A stretch of DNA of 64,000 nt from Haliclystus octoradiatus (GCA_916610825.1 OU744446.1:39470261-39534260); one strand, 5' to 3'. Numbered from the stretch's first letter, positions 16,849 to 29,917 are shown. The notes: generated by a model from the sequence alone, not told the origin. Program-made: numbers and translations.

Positions 16849-18610
16849 TTAAAATGGATAAAAGAAATCAGTGGGTGCCTTTGCTTCGAAATTTGGTTTA
16901 GGTTTTAGTTTCGCTTCTGGTGTTGTCGAAATGTCAACAAATCCAACAGACTGAACAACTTCTATGTTTTGGGCTAACGTTAAATCTGATTTGCAGAACG
17001 GACCAAAACACTGTAGGCGAAAAGAAGACATAATTATAAAGATAACCCTGAAGAGATGATATACACTAAAAAAAGCAACACCCAGCTACGAAGGGCAGTT
17101 GAATTGTAGGTTATATGCAGGTGTTCTTTATATACAGGGTTGACTCAATGGAAAATACGATTGTAGACAGGTGGTCGCTGTATACAGGTGACGGTTATAA
17201 CAGGTTTGACTGTAGCAGCATATTAAATAGACAATACTACGTAGGATGATGCTTATAATAACTTATGATATGATCATGACTATATTTAAAGATAAAGTTC
17301 AAAATGATATGAATTACCCTGTACACCAATGTCTTTGGGGAATCAAATTTAATTCTAACACCAACAATCTGAAAGCAGAAATAAACTCAGATATATGTTA
17401 TTAAACAAATGTCAATTTAATGATGACATGAATTATTATTGCGTACTAATTATTACCTTCTCTTGTGGCATTCCTAGAAACCCTGTTTTGGAATGGAGAA
17501 TATCAATGTGCACACCGATCATCATTCCAGTGCATTGACCAGCGCTAGCCGAAGGCTACAACAAACAAAATAAAAATGAACCCATGATGACTGAAATGAG
17601 TTACATCACGCTGTTTACATTACAGTTACGTGTGTTATAGTAACTTAGTGTCACACAGCTTGTTAAAAATTCATTGACTCAAGTCATGTTAAGATGATAA
17701 TAAAGCTGACATTCATGTCATACCAAGGGGCTGCTGACACACAACTGTTGACGTCATTTACAAAAGCAATTCAAATCAACAAGATAATTATTTTGGGGTC
17801 AGCAGTAATCGGACAAAGTGCAGCTTCAATTACGAACTTGGTTCTTCTATTCTACATTAACTTACCGTAATCGAAGTACTGGGGACTAACACTCTGACCC
17901 AATCTGCTGTGTTTGTCACTAATGAATTACCATATGTTGCAACGTGGGTAGGCAACGTGCCCAAAAGTGTCTCATTGATGACAGACTGCAATAGAACGCA
18001 TTCAGCTGTTGACATGGAGCGTTTGATTCTGCCGGACAAAAATCACCATTTCAATTTTTAACACAACAGAATATATATATATATATATATATATAGGCCT
18101 ACATATAATATACAATTTTGAGCACTATCGACTCGGGATGTGTCTATACTATTTGCGATATGCATTGCCCACTACTTCGGTAGTTTGAGCGCTCTGGTAT
18201 GGCACAGATGTTTTTTTCATGTGATGAATTTTTTCATCACATTGATAACTTATCTTGACCTAGGTATATACCGAAGTCAGTCCCTTGTTCGCTCACTGAG
18301 CAGTACTGATGGAGGCTAATGGCCAGAAACATGTACTTGTCTGCTGCTATATATATAATTATAGATACAGTCGAACTCGGTTAATATCCCCTCTTTTAAT
18401 GTCCCACCTTGCTTAATATCCCCACATAATACTGATTTCCATTTTTAATTCTTCATACGAACTCTCATATTCCTACCTCGCTTAATGTCCCGCTTTTCAT
18501 CCGTACCAGAGGGTGGATATTAAGCAAGTTCGACTGTATAAAATTAGAAACGAGACGTTTTCTGCGTTAGGCTACTCAAAGTTTGTAAATGTACTTATTT
18601 ATTAAATAAA

Positions 18611-18647
<37 letters not shown>

Positions 18648-21600
18648 GTTATTATATACAATTATACACATAATTTAACCAAACTAACTGATGTTTCACA
18701 TACCTTATATGGCAACCTGACCTAATATTGATGCCAAAGCGAATTGCGTCACTCTGGGTAGTGTCACTACACGTACCCGAGACAGATGGACGTATGACAG
18801 TGAACCATTTTGATGGATTCTTGTCAACGACAATGGCTTGACTTCAGCATTCTCAAGTTAAGGATAACAATATGTATTAAACGTTACTACCAAATGATTT
18901 TCTGTGTTATAACTATTAGCCTGGAAGATAAAGATTGCTTTTAGGTTTCATGAGAGCCATCATTTATATGAGACTTCTTTAGAGCCAATAAAATGTTTAC
19001 AAGCTGGATCAAAGGAAATGAGTTGCTGTCTCTCTCTCTCTTTCCATATAAAGGTCATTTGTATGTGACTCTATACTGTGACAACGTCCTCTACAATTTC
19101 AGTTACCTGTCTAGGTGACCACTAGTAAGCTGTATCTAGTAAACACCCACGCTGTATATACTATATAAAGGACACATGTTTGTATATATTGAAGTGTCTT
19201 TTTTCAGGTAACAAGCATTGCTGATGAAGGCCTACACATTTAACATTGCAATAAAAATCATGATAATAGCACAGGTGCCATCAAAATTAAAATCCTACTG
19301 TAAATCAAATGAATTCATGTCAAAGGATACGTTTTGAGTTGCGCGTTTTCTTGCAAGCGTCCAGCAACGATTGGTTTACCAAATATGTAACCAGGATTAC
19401 CGCTTCTAGGAATTGATTCGCCAGGTAATGATCCCTCCTGATTAAATTAAATTATTATATTATTGATAAGAAACATGTATTAATATGAATTTTCAAGTAA
19501 TAAAAAGTAAAATGATGGAAATTTAAGTAAGATTATTCTATTGTTTTTTTCTTATTATATCAATAAATAGTAAAGTAAATTATTAAATTATTTTGAGTAC
19601 CTTTGAAAATTTGACAGCAAAATTCTGTCTGATTGAGGGTGTGTCTTTATGAATATCACCCAGAGTGAGTTGAGCAGTGACAGCAGAGATTGAGATTGTT
19701 ACGTTGGCGGAATATGTGATTATGTATGACACCTAAAAAGCAGTATATATTGTTTGTATGCTACAATGCTTAACATGAGGTATGTTGAGTTGATACCAAC
19801 CACTGTATATACCTACCTCTAATACAGCATGTTTACATATACCATTCACATTATCATATGTTGGCAGTGGTAGTTGCGCAAAAGGACACACTCCTGTTGA
19901 ACCATCAGATAAGCGACACATAATTGGTATGGTCAAAGACGGCATAATCAATGTGTCATTATTATAACCAATGTAAATGATTTCTGACATGGTTGATGGT
20001 GCAATAGTTGTTGGTGAAACTGTTGGTGGTTGGATCACAGATGAAGAGGATGATATCAGGATTGACTCTGTTGCAACAGCAGCCGAAACAATCTGCGACG
20101 GTGAAGCGCTAGTGATTGCTTCTGACAGAATACTACTTGCATTATTTGAGGGTGCAACGGGAGTTGTAACTGTACCCAAAAAGAAAGCAGGATTCTTAAA
20201 AAGCAAAAAGAGAAATTAATTAAATATATTATTACGATGCTGACAGAAGGGTTGGGTTGATGACGTCACATCTTACCGGCGCAACTTTGAAAGCAGATAC
20301 ATAGCTAACGGCACTGAGGGACCGGTCACTCAAGCATTGGGAATGCAACTGAGGGAGAGATCGAGTGCATGACGAATCTTTGTCTTGAAGAAACCCTGTC
20401 ATCAAACGAATAAAAAATAATATCAACCTATAACTAGAATAGCTGGCAATGAAAACAGCATCACATATAGAGACAGACTAGGTGCAACTTGGCTTACCAA
20501 TAGGATTGCGATCGTTGCAATGAGATGACGCAGATGATGTAGGAAGTGTCATCTGTCCAATTGAATTTGTTTCAAATATGACAGGAATCTTATCACCAAC
20601 CTACAACAAAAGTTACATCTGAAAATCAGTCACTGAATTTTATTTTCAAGAGGTTGAAAATAAAATGTTCTTAATTGGTGAGCAGAAAGTGGATGTTCAT
20701 CTTCAGAAGGCAGAGTAAAGCTTTGTATGTTCTATTCAACATGCAGTTGTTCTTGAATCAGTTCAATTAAAAAAAATTAATTAATTCAAAATCACCTGAA
20801 AGATATTTGACTTTAAAAAATAAGTTTTTCAACTCAACCCAATTAAACAACCTATTCTTTGGCTATGTTGACACGAGAGCAAAAACCTGGGTTTTTTGAA
20901 AGTCTTTCAGAGGTCCACTTTCAAAAAGTTCAGATAGGTGGTCAGTTTACACAATGCTAGTTTTATCTATTTTGTCTAAATAAAAGGCTGTAACTCTAGT
21001 ATTTCTCATCAGTTTTCGTTGAAATTGGGTTTTTATATTCTTCAATTCTGTAGCCCCAGATCGATATGTTTCATTTATTCAAATTATTCAAAATTACTTT
21101 TATTATTCATATGTAATTAAATTCCATGTGAATCAACATTGCTTTTGTAAACCATACATTATACCATATATTATACCCATATAGGCCTACCATAAACTAT
21201 TCTTACTTTGTAGCTATTAGACAATGAATATGCTGTGGACTGTGGCATATCATCATCTGAAAATGATTGTTTCCCATATTTTGAAATCAACTCATCAAAT
21301 TGCGACGATGATGAAGCCGTTGTCACATCACCGTAAAAATTGCGGCCGTCATCTAAAAATGCACGTGAAATAAGAGGATTAGATCTGTCTCCTGCAAAAA
21401 ACAGTTCATGAACGTTAAATGGCCCCAATTTTCATGAACTGTTCATGAACACTCACGGACAGTTCATGAACATTTCATGAAAATTTGAGGCCATTTTACG
21501 TTCATGAACTGTTCATGAAAATTGGGGCCATTTTACGTTCATGAACTGTTCATGAATTCTTGAACTGATTTTCGCAAGGGGTAACACTATGAAAACCTTC

Positions 21601-24541
21601 ATGAATACAAATCAGTGAAACAAAATATGATTTTCTGTCCAGCATATATCTATCGATTTGTGTAATTCAATTTGAACATCTCTCTCACGTCTCTAGAAAT
21701 TGAGGATGGACACTTTTTAGGTGAATAAAGACCCTTTGGTTTTTTAAACATCCTGATATATTAAAAAACGTAATCAATTTAAACCTTACTGTTATCCTTG
21801 AAGATGCATAAGAGACCACTGCCAGTTGTTTGTGCATCAAATTCAACATTACTCAAATACAGCAGTCTATCAGAGACGCAAACGCGATTGTCAAGTCTGA
21901 AAGTAAACACATCAATTGGGGATATCAACATAAAAATGTGACAATATAATACTTGACCAAGAACAAAACAATATTTTACAAGCATAGAAAAAAACAAGTA
22001 AAACAGGTAAAACATGTATTGAATTGTTGCATGATCTCTTTCAGGATGTTCAAAGTGCATATCACAGATATTGGGAGGGAGATGTTCCTCTTCCATTTTT
22101 ATGTCAACTGTGCAATCACTACCCCTCCAAATTGCAGTCTAAGTGACGCTTTTGGGCAATTTTTGTGTCTCACTCCAGGAACCCATTTATTTTCCACAAG
22201 AGAGTTTACACAGGAAAAAACATACAAGGTTCTGTCTATTAAAAAAAGCGGCTGAACCAAATGAAAATCGGTTTTCAGAATGATCGATTCAACGTTCAGC
22301 TTTGTACATATATATTTTTATTGTATCTCTATTTGACGTCCAACCAAAGAGATATATTAGTCCTTAAAGTCAAAAGTTTATAGTTATTTCCTTTCATGTG
22401 TTTATGCGGCTGGCACCTCTTCACGACTTTGCTTGAATAAACGTATCTTATATTTCCCATCGACTATACAGAAAGTGCACAGAGACTGCCTGCAGCGACA
22501 ATCCTAATTAGGCTAAGCCGTAAAGTGGTGTAGCACTGTAGATTTGGATTTTTCTTACTTTAGAGGATTAATTATGTCTTTCTTTTTGGACTTCAAACAA
22601 ACCTTGATAAAAATATATCTACATATTGAGCTGAACTTTGAAATTATCATTCTGAAAGCAAATGGTTATTTGATTCAGCTGTTTTTTTATTTTTTTATAA
22701 GAATGTGAAGTGTTTTTTTCGGCCTAAACCCTCTTATGGAAAACAAACATGATCTACTGATGGTGGAAAAAGAATGAGACACAAAATTGTCACTTTGACT
22801 GTCGGTTTTGGAGGGGTACCTACTAAGTATGAGCAAAGTAAAAACACAATGAACAACATACAGTACGAATAAAAAACTTTTCTCTATCCAAAGAAGCCAT
22901 CGTTCAATATTCGGGATATCTTTAACTGCGATGAGATAAGCAAACAAAAGAAAACTACGAAATATTGAACCTCATTTCTATATTTGTATTACGTACCTTA
23001 TGTCTGCATTTCTACAAATGGTAAATGCATTACGATCTTGTAATGAACAATCTTGATCACAACAGCAATTGACATCACATTTCAATGCCGTCAAATCACA
23101 TGTGCAAGCTAGAGATTCAACAAACAAGCACCATTGAAAATAGCACCCTCTGCCTTTAGGGGGAGGGGCTATACAATAAATTTCAATCATTTTGTTATGG
23201 TAACTTTGTATTATACTGTCGATGAAAATGGCATTAATCTGACTGTTCGCTGGGTAGAGTTAAAGAGCTATTTTTGACATAAAACATCAATTGGTACTTT
23301 TTACCTACGCGTAATTATTGATGTAATTGTGGAACAAAATATTTAGCTCACCGGGTACGAGGACCACAAAAATCCATCAAATTTAGATTTCCAGCAGTGT
23401 ATTTTACGAAAATTACAACCTTGGTTACAGTGTGTAGGCTAATGCCTTTCCAATCTCTGGATACTTTTCATAATTTCATTTCATATCTGATCATTGTCTA
23501 TTTTTAGAACATATTTGAATTAGAATAATTAGGCCTAGGCCTACCATCACTTTTAGTACAGATAAATGCGGACTGTGACATTTAAAAATGGGATTGGGCT
23601 CAGGGGATATCCCAGACCTATAGGCTAGGCTATCCGCTAGCTACTAAACTAGCTGATGCCTGACCTGACGGGCCTAGACCTAGACGATTTCAGACATACT
23701 TGTTTATTTGTGTATTTAATTTTATATCTGGTCAAGTTCCGTCGACAGCCAACAAACACATATATTTGCCTTCAAAATGCCTCCAAATATGTTACCGGAA
23801 ATTTTCCTGTTCAAGCAATTTAAACTGAAATTATTTACACGCCATAGTGGAATCCATGTATGTTACGCCGGATATACCCGGAGTAGAACTGAGTTGATTT
23901 TACGCCAATTTGATTTCTTTGAGCGTGGAAATTTGATAATTTTCTACAGTTTTACAACTAAATTTGGATTTTTTGGCGTATTCTTGAATGCTGACTTGGA
24001 GTGGCATAATTTTGGCGTAAATATCCAGCGTTCCAATTTCAAGAATTCGACTATGTTTTACCCATATTAGAGTAATTAGTTTCATTCTTAAGTAGCCTAC
24101 CTCTTATTGGGTTTCATCAATAAGCATAATGAATTATTGATAATTTATAGATTAAGAATATTTCTAAATTTTAGAATAATGTGCCTGCAGGAATTTTATT
24201 GTTCAATAATTGTTCCGGTGGTCCCCTCCGCTCTCCGGCTTCGAGTGGTCCTAACAAAACAATAATATTTTCTACCTTGCCTGTATTTAGCCAGTAGTGG
24301 TACGTTATGTGTGGAATTAAAAGCCTATTTAAATTCATAAACTATCTCAAAGCCAGCTTGAATTGTAGAATCATAGCATAGATAGGGGATAGCCCAAGTT
24401 GCCGAACTGAGTTTATTGATATACCAGTAGGCAGCAGGCCTAACCCTGACTCCTTTAGGCCTTCTACTCACTCTGCCCTTTGATTCTGGTAACGATCCCA
24501 AGTAACACTATAAGTCGAAATACATTGTACAATACTTCCAT
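16849..24541 (-). CDS. TCTN1: Tectonic (TCTN1-like), ciliary transition-zone protein
   Basis: Fourteen exons with consistent phases encode 635 residues: 24541-24472, 23108-22997, 21896-21790, 21391-21207, 20600-20498, 20395-20277, 20194-19817, 19732-19601, 19437-19331, 18841-18722, 18028-17866, 17555-17457, 17368-17318 and 17010-16849. Exon 1 gives a signal peptide (MEVLYNVFRLIVLLGIVTRI) ending GQT, spliced straight into the tectonic signature DLTALKCDVNCCCDQDC. The remainder follows tectonic-1 through NPAFFLGTV, SGNPGYIFG, DWVRV and the terminal GFVDIS...FFYPF. Tectonics act at the ciliary transition zone with MKS/B9 proteins in Hedgehog signalling and membrane gating. Odd points: a Ser/Thr-rich insertion in exon 19817-20194, and a weak polypyrimidine tract before exon 18841. 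The choice between TCTN1 and its paralogues rests on the C-terminus. The gene is convergent with the HLH gene, with 3' ends about 100 bases apart. Confidence 0.93.
18368..18536. mobile_element. Tigger/pogo-like MITE (169 bp)
   Basis: Terminal inverted repeats CAGTCGAACTCGGTTAATATC and its near complement are flanked by TA on both sides, the target duplication of Tc1/mariner-pogo elements. The interior repeats 'cttaatgtcc'-type motifs and has no reading frame. It lies in a tectonic intron. Confidence 0.75.
18604..18650. repeat. (ATT)n microsatellite
   Basis: Short ATT array in a tectonic intron; an AT dinucleotide run is at about 18072-18094. Confidence 0.9.
21403..21556. repeat. Cluster of GTTCATGAAC palindromes
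   Basis: The palindrome TTCATGAA recurs about eight times in 150 bases, interleaved with copies of a GGCCATTTTACG-type spacer in both orientations. It lies in a tectonic intron just upstream, in the gene's sense, of exon 21391-21207. It could be the core of a small transposable element or a tandem palindrome array. Confidence 0.75.
22090..22830. mobile_element. Large imperfect foldback element in tectonic intron 2
   Basis: Segment 22100-22345 reappears reverse-complemented, with many mismatches, at about 22560-22830; shared landmarks are GAGACACAAA, TTTGGAGGGGTA and TTTCAGAATGAT. The interior spacer is about 200 bases. The divergence between arms indicates an old non-autonomous foldback or MITE. 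Confidence 0.6.
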
Positions 24542-24685
24542 TATCCATCCTTTTTTTCCATTGTACTCCCGCACGAAACAGACGCATCTACAGCATACTA
24601 TCGTTGATTATTGCAAGCAAAACAAACACAAATACGAATTGACCGCCAATCGATTCCAATCGATAATCAGCCATTTTAAAAAGGA

Positions 24686-24695
24686 TGCGCATGCG
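24686..24695. promoter_or_regulatory. NRF1-type palindrome in probable tectonic promoter
   Basis: TGCGCATGCG, the core of the NRF1 site, lies 145 bases upstream of the tectonic start codon in a relatively CG-rich patch without a TATA box. That fits a housekeeping or ciliary gene promoter. A donor-like GCAG/GTAAGT at 24809 on the plus strand suggests the promoter may also fire divergently. Confidence 0.5.
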
Positions 24696-25599
24696 TTGTT
24701 GCCTTCTGTGAAGTGTGTACAATTTCATCTTTCACTTCACATCATACACAGAAAAGGAAACATTCGTGTATTGGTTGGCATAATCTCCATAATCCAGCCA
24801 AATGAAGCAGGTAAGTCATAGATCAATTAAATGTTTGATATTTTACAAATGCCACTCTCTTTATAAGGCTCTCTGCGGCCATCTGACTGAAACCTCTGAC
24901 GGGCACTGCTCTCTGCAGGTGCTTTAATATGGTATACTTTATGCAGCCAGGGAGGCCTATAAGGTTATGATGAATGATGATGATGATTTTGTTTACTCAT
25001 ATAGGATCAATGCCGATATGGATAAGGCTTCCTTCTCCAAACATTATTTACTGTTTCTGAAAATCTTGAAAGAACCAAAGTATAACAGCGGGGTAGGCCT
25101 ACCTACGAGTACGGAAGACACTTCAAATGTTAGGTTAAGATAAGGTAGGTTACCTTCTAATAATATTATGGCTGTGTTAATTTCAAATCTAGATGATAAT
25201 TTTGGTTTTTGTAATATCCGTAGCTGGCACAAATAATCTTTGATCACAGACCTTTGCATAGTCATAGATCAAGATTTCAAACGATCGTCATTTTTAGCTT
25301 TTAAACAGAAAATGGTAAATTGAGTATTCAGAATGCGTGCATACGTATGTGTAATAGTGCATGAAGGGAAGATACATTGAGTTGTCGTGATAAGCATAGA
25401 TGGTGATCTCTTTTTGAGCAGCTTAACACCTGCTATGACTTCCATCGTCCATGAGCAGCTTAACACCTGTTATGACTTCCATCGTCCGTGATTAGTAGGC
25501 TAATAGTATAGACAGTCAAATTATAGGAATGTGCCGGCCCCCTTTCGTCTAGCATATTTGCTTCACAAAGAACTTCACAAATCACGGTCAGACATAGCC
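24696..25599. other. Intergenic region, no supported gene
   Basis: No convincing exon. A 36-base direct duplication (AGCAGCTTAACACCTG motif) lies at about 25418-25490, and TAGGCCTAC palindromes are frequent. Confidence 0.5.
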
Positions 25600-26522
25600 T
25601 TCGCGCAGACCCAAATCTTTTTTATCATTACATTTGTATGACTACTAATCATAAAAAATATTTATGCCTTCGCGCAGGCTAGGTTAGACATAGCTGACAA
25701 AAAACTTGTAAAAATAAGACAATTGACAATACAAAACATTATGAATTCGATTGTGGAGCACATGTCTTTGATCTCTCGGTGTGACCTAAAAAGACGTCTG
25801 ATATTGATGAGCAATAGCAGAGGCAGAAATGGAAACTTTAGCACTAGATGGTAGGCTAAGTTGAGCTAATGTATGGCGTCATAAGCTGAGTCAAGTCGAG
25901 TCAATAATGCGTTTGAGAGAGCCCACAATTCAAATTGATATAATACAAAATGTTCTATTGTGTGTCTGAACAGTCGTAATTTCAGTGTTGATATCGTATG
26001 ACCAGACCTTATTTAGACCTCTATTGGCTGCTCAAGGCTGGCCACTGCATTAGGTTGAATCATCTGAAGAAGATGGAAGTACAGAACCTAGGTACTTTAA
26101 CGCATCTACACGTTCTATGTCACCATTTGATGTAGCAAGGTGTGCCTGTTTTATGCCTAAAGCAATAAATTTCGTCTTAGTCGTGTTAATTGTCAAGCCT
26201 ACCGTTTTACCAACCCGTTCAACTTCATCAAGAAGCTGTTGTGCATCAGATATGCTATTTGTTAAGATAGCAATATCGTCAACGAATGAGAGGTCCGATA
26301 AGCAGCACTCTGTATGACGTGGAGACCTACCACGATCAAGGGTAAAACCGGAAGAGTCAGGGCATGTAATACGAATAATATAATCAATAAATAGAGTAAA
26401 GAAATAGGGGACAATGTGTTACCCTGTAGCAAGCCGCAAGCTGTCGGGAAATCATCAGTATCATCATAGTGAGCAAACGCCGAAATAGAAGAATAAAAGG
26501 ACAACACAACATGGATAAACAA
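25600..26522 (-). pseudogene. Non-LTR retrotransposon fragment (reverse transcriptase palm), broken
   Basis: On the minus strand, 26450-26050 encodes reverse-transcriptase motifs: a GLLQGNTLSP block (RT block 4), LFIDYII, and FVDDIAIL at about 26275-26290 (the catalytic DD box), followed by a thumb-like KYLGSVLPS. A frameshift separates the first block from the DD box, so the copy is dead. The sequence below 26050 matches a second fragment at 27390-27790 in inverted orientation and is probably the 3' part of the same element. The family looks RTE- or CR1-like but cannot be named safely. Confidence 0.8.
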
Positions 26523-27389
26523 TAAATAGGCCTACATTATAGAAATCTTATATTTCTGGAATTCTCCATCTTAATACAGAGTCTGTGATTCTGCAACGTC
26601 TAGACTAGACTACAACCAAGGGGTACTTGTAACTCACAATAACATTCAGTAACTTCAATAACTCTTATTATATCCAGTACACTCTCTTCAATTCAAAAAT
26701 TACAATTTGACTGTAGCCTTCAAGTATATAATATATAATTTTACAAAATAAATTATAAATAGCTGTAAAAGCTAAAGATATATGATGTGAATCCAGCTAA
26801 ATAACAGCTGGTAGGAGTCGTTGTTCTGAACTGACTCCAAAAGTGGCTGAATGATGTCAAGAATCTGGAAAATGAACAACAGCACACAAGTATGTTGATG
26901 ATACCCGAGAAATTTTGCAGCTATTGTAGAGAGTCATCGAAAACAAAATCTGATGCATACAGTATAGTTTGGCATATCAAGAGATCAATTGCGCATGATA
27001 ACAAGCATGTGGCAATAATTATCAATCATTAGAAATTCTGGATTGCTAGAAACTTGTTTAGAATGATTATTACATTTTGTGATTTTACAGAGTATGATAT
27101 TAGGCAGTACAGTTAACAGTTATTGACATTGCTTATTAAACAATTCAAATTAAACCAAAACATTTAAGTAAATTTATAATAAAGGGTAACATGGAACAAT
27201 AAAATGTTCGGATGGGAGACTATAATTTATTTAGATTCTGTAACAAAAAAGCCATATTTTGATTTGAAACTTAAAATTGTAACTTTTATAATAATAATAT
27301 AATAATAATAATATGCATTTTTATAGCGCCATTTCTTGATGAATCCAATGGCGCTTATTTGGCAGCCAAACATAGAGGCCAGGCTTGGC

Positions 27390-27910
27390 TAGCCATTAGA
27401 GGTCTAAATAAACTCCAGGCATCTAATGTAAACACTGACATTAATTTACGACTTTTCAGACACACAATAGAACATGTTCTATTCATCTGAAACGTGGGCT
27501 CTCTCAACCACACTATTGACTCAACTTGACTCAGCTTATGACGCCATACATTGGCCCAACTTACTGTATAACTGTACTAAACTTAACATAATTTCCCCTT
27601 CTGTCTCTGCTAATCGAGAGATCAAAGACGTATGCCCCACAACGGCTGCATGACATCCTTCACTGGCAACTGAAGGAGATGCTTCAACAGGGATATGGGC
27701 ACGTAGTATGCCCATATCTTTTCATAATGTTTTGTATCTTGAATTGTCTTATTTACAAGTTTCTTTGTCAGCTATGTCTGACCGCGATTTGTGGCGTTCT
27801 TTGTGTAGCAAATATAAAACTAACTGTGAAACATCGACTGCAGTATGCATAAAGAAACAACATAATTGTATGAGATTGATGATTTTAAGTAATTCTGGAT
27901 CATAGGATAC
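27390..27910 (+). pseudogene. Second, inverted fragment of the same non-LTR element
   Basis: Shares with 25660-26020 (reverse complement) motifs such as TGACTCAGCTTATGACGCCA, GAGATCAAAGAC and CATAATGTTTTGTAT. Translation gives ETWALST, a LINE C-terminal feature, without a long frame. A block TTTTTATAGCGCCATTTCTT at 27318-27337 is typical of invertebrate interspersed repeats. Confidence 0.7.
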
Positions 27911-28060
27911 ATACTCTCTCTATTGTTAATTCGTAGGTTGATACTCTAAACCTTTGTAGGGTTTATTATATTCATGTTATGTTTTTAAATTATATCTGAT
28001 TATTATCTCTATATACTATATATTCTATTTTTATTTACATAATATATCTTTTGCTTTCCT

Positions 28061-29843
28061 TTAAAACATCTTTTCAAATCGGCAGCAGCGGTAGCGATAT
28101 CTGATTTTTGCTCCTTTTGGCTCGATGCTAAAGCCTTGTAAAAACTCATTTTTCTTCTCACTGCAACCAATCTTATGTTTTCCTCTTCTGAATTTGTTTG
28201 GTCTTGTATACCTTGATGTTTTCTCTCTGCATTGGATTGCCGTGAGCATACCAGGGCTTCCAGTATTTCCTGGTGCCCCTCTTCCCCCTTTGATTCCTTT
28301 ACTTCCTTTAGCCCCTTTCTTCCCTTGCTTTCCTCTTCTTCCAATGACTCCACTTTCCCCCATCTCCCCACGTATTCCTTCTGGACCAACTTTACCATAT
28401 TTGCAACTAATGGTATCTCTCTTGACTTTGGGAGGACAAAATCCTTTCTTTCCCCTAGCCCCTTCCTGTCCCTCTTGCCCCATTGGTCCCTGGAAAACAA
28501 TAAAATGAAGAAACCATCAAATTACAAAACAATGTAATTGATTTCTTTGATCAATTGTTCTTTTGTAAATACTATGATGCCAGCAAACGCCGTCGTCAAT
28601 GTAACACAGTTTTAACACGTGGTAAGGTTTGTATGAATCATTTTTTATACACAGCAAACCAACCTGTAATCCTTTTGCTCCAATTGGCCCCATAATACCA
28701 GGCACGCCAATGGGACCATCTGACCCTCTCTGGAAATCATAAAATAATCTTCATTAGAAAATATATTAATCAGTGCCTGGTAGGCCTATACATTTATTCG
28801 ATGCAAGATTAAGATTACAGAATATCATTGAGATTTAAATTACCTGTCCGCTTTTCCCTTGTAATCCGGTTGGTCCAATCCATCCTTGGGGACCCTGTCG
28901 ATTAAAATACGGATTTAAATGTATTATAAAATCCAATCTGATAATTGACTGGCTGGCTGGCTGAATGATATGAGAATCAAAGAAGCACACAGAGGAAGAG
29001 ACAGGGAAAACCCTAACAAGTCTTAACGATAGCTCTGGTATCACGAGAGATCAGCAACTGAATAGAGACTGATGCAAATGTTAAGGTTCATGTACGATGC
29101 GTGGCTGATTGATAGAGGATTGGAAGGTATCACGAAACATATAGCTAGGGTTGTTATGGTAATACACTGACTGTTTGATCATTGGTTTGTGATTGTAGCT
29201 TACCATTGGTCCTGCCAATCCAGTCAGCCCACGTGATCCCACATCAATGACAAACTGCAATTTAAAGCAACAATGAGATTCTTGACTTATGACTGACATA
29301 GTTGTGGTTGATAACTGATAATTGATCATCTAAGCTAAACAGTAACGCTTGATGGTCCCAGGCGCCGTTTCATTCAGATGTATTATGTGTATGACCAAGG
29401 TCGGTGGATGCGTCAGTACAGATGAAACAATAGCTAATTAAATTTATGTTTTATCTTTAACGATTTAAAAAGTAGCTATTTAAAAGTAGGGAAATGAGGA
29501 TACATTTAACGTGGGTGTAACCGTTGCCTCTGGCCTGCATACTATCATCTACAACACATTGATCCTATGCGATATCATGAATTCCTTCTGCGGACACGTG
29601 CCACAGCCACAGATGAATGAACCGATGGGATTGAATGCCACTTACCAAGTCTATTATAAAAGTGCGCTTCAATGCTGCGTGGGTGCATGCAATATTTAGT
29701 ATATGCCATCTCAATATTTCTATTAACATGATGCATGCACGTGGTGATTTACTTACCGAACTTTTGATCGCAGACATTATAGTTGCTATGATTAATAACA
29801 AACTGAGTCTAACTGTAACGCATCTCATGTTGCAGTATTCCAT
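28061..29843 (-). CDS. Short collagen-like secreted protein A
   Basis: Exons 29843-29757 (signal peptide), 29254-29204, 28894-28844, 28729-28664 and 28489-28061; all introns are phase 0, giving about 222-227 residues. The start is either the ATG at 29843 or the one at 29828, which gives MRCVTVRLSLLLIIATIM. Gly-X-Y triplets run over the four later exons, and each short exon is 51 or 66 bases, whole-triplet units as in collagens. A C-x10-C interruption (FCPPK...SCKYG) splits the collagenous region. The C-terminal 55 residues hold a cysteine domain with GCSEKKNEFLQGF and IRYRYRCCRF, shared with gene B at 33055. An extra 21-base exon at 29666-29646 (RTFIIDL) is possible. Probably an extracellular trimeric protein; function unknown. 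Confidence 0.82.
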
Positions 29844-29917
29844 ATCTTGCGTGTGTGTCAACCCTTCGTAAGACAATCTCAACGTCTAATGATAGTAGAC
29901 TCTACGGTTGCTCGATC

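Noticed and set aside
23777..24070. Plus-strand frame of 97 codons
   Set aside because: No splice sites in phase, no recognisable motif, and it lies within tectonic intron 1.
25150..25253. Alternative first exon for tectonic on the minus strand, ending in phase 1 at GTAACC
   Set aside because: It encodes no signal peptide. The exon at 24541-24472 gives a clear signal peptide, the right phase and a nearby promoter motif.
28125..28537. Proline-rich plus-strand frames at 28.1-28.5 kb
   Set aside because: They are the antisense of the Gly-X-Y exons of collagen-like gene A.
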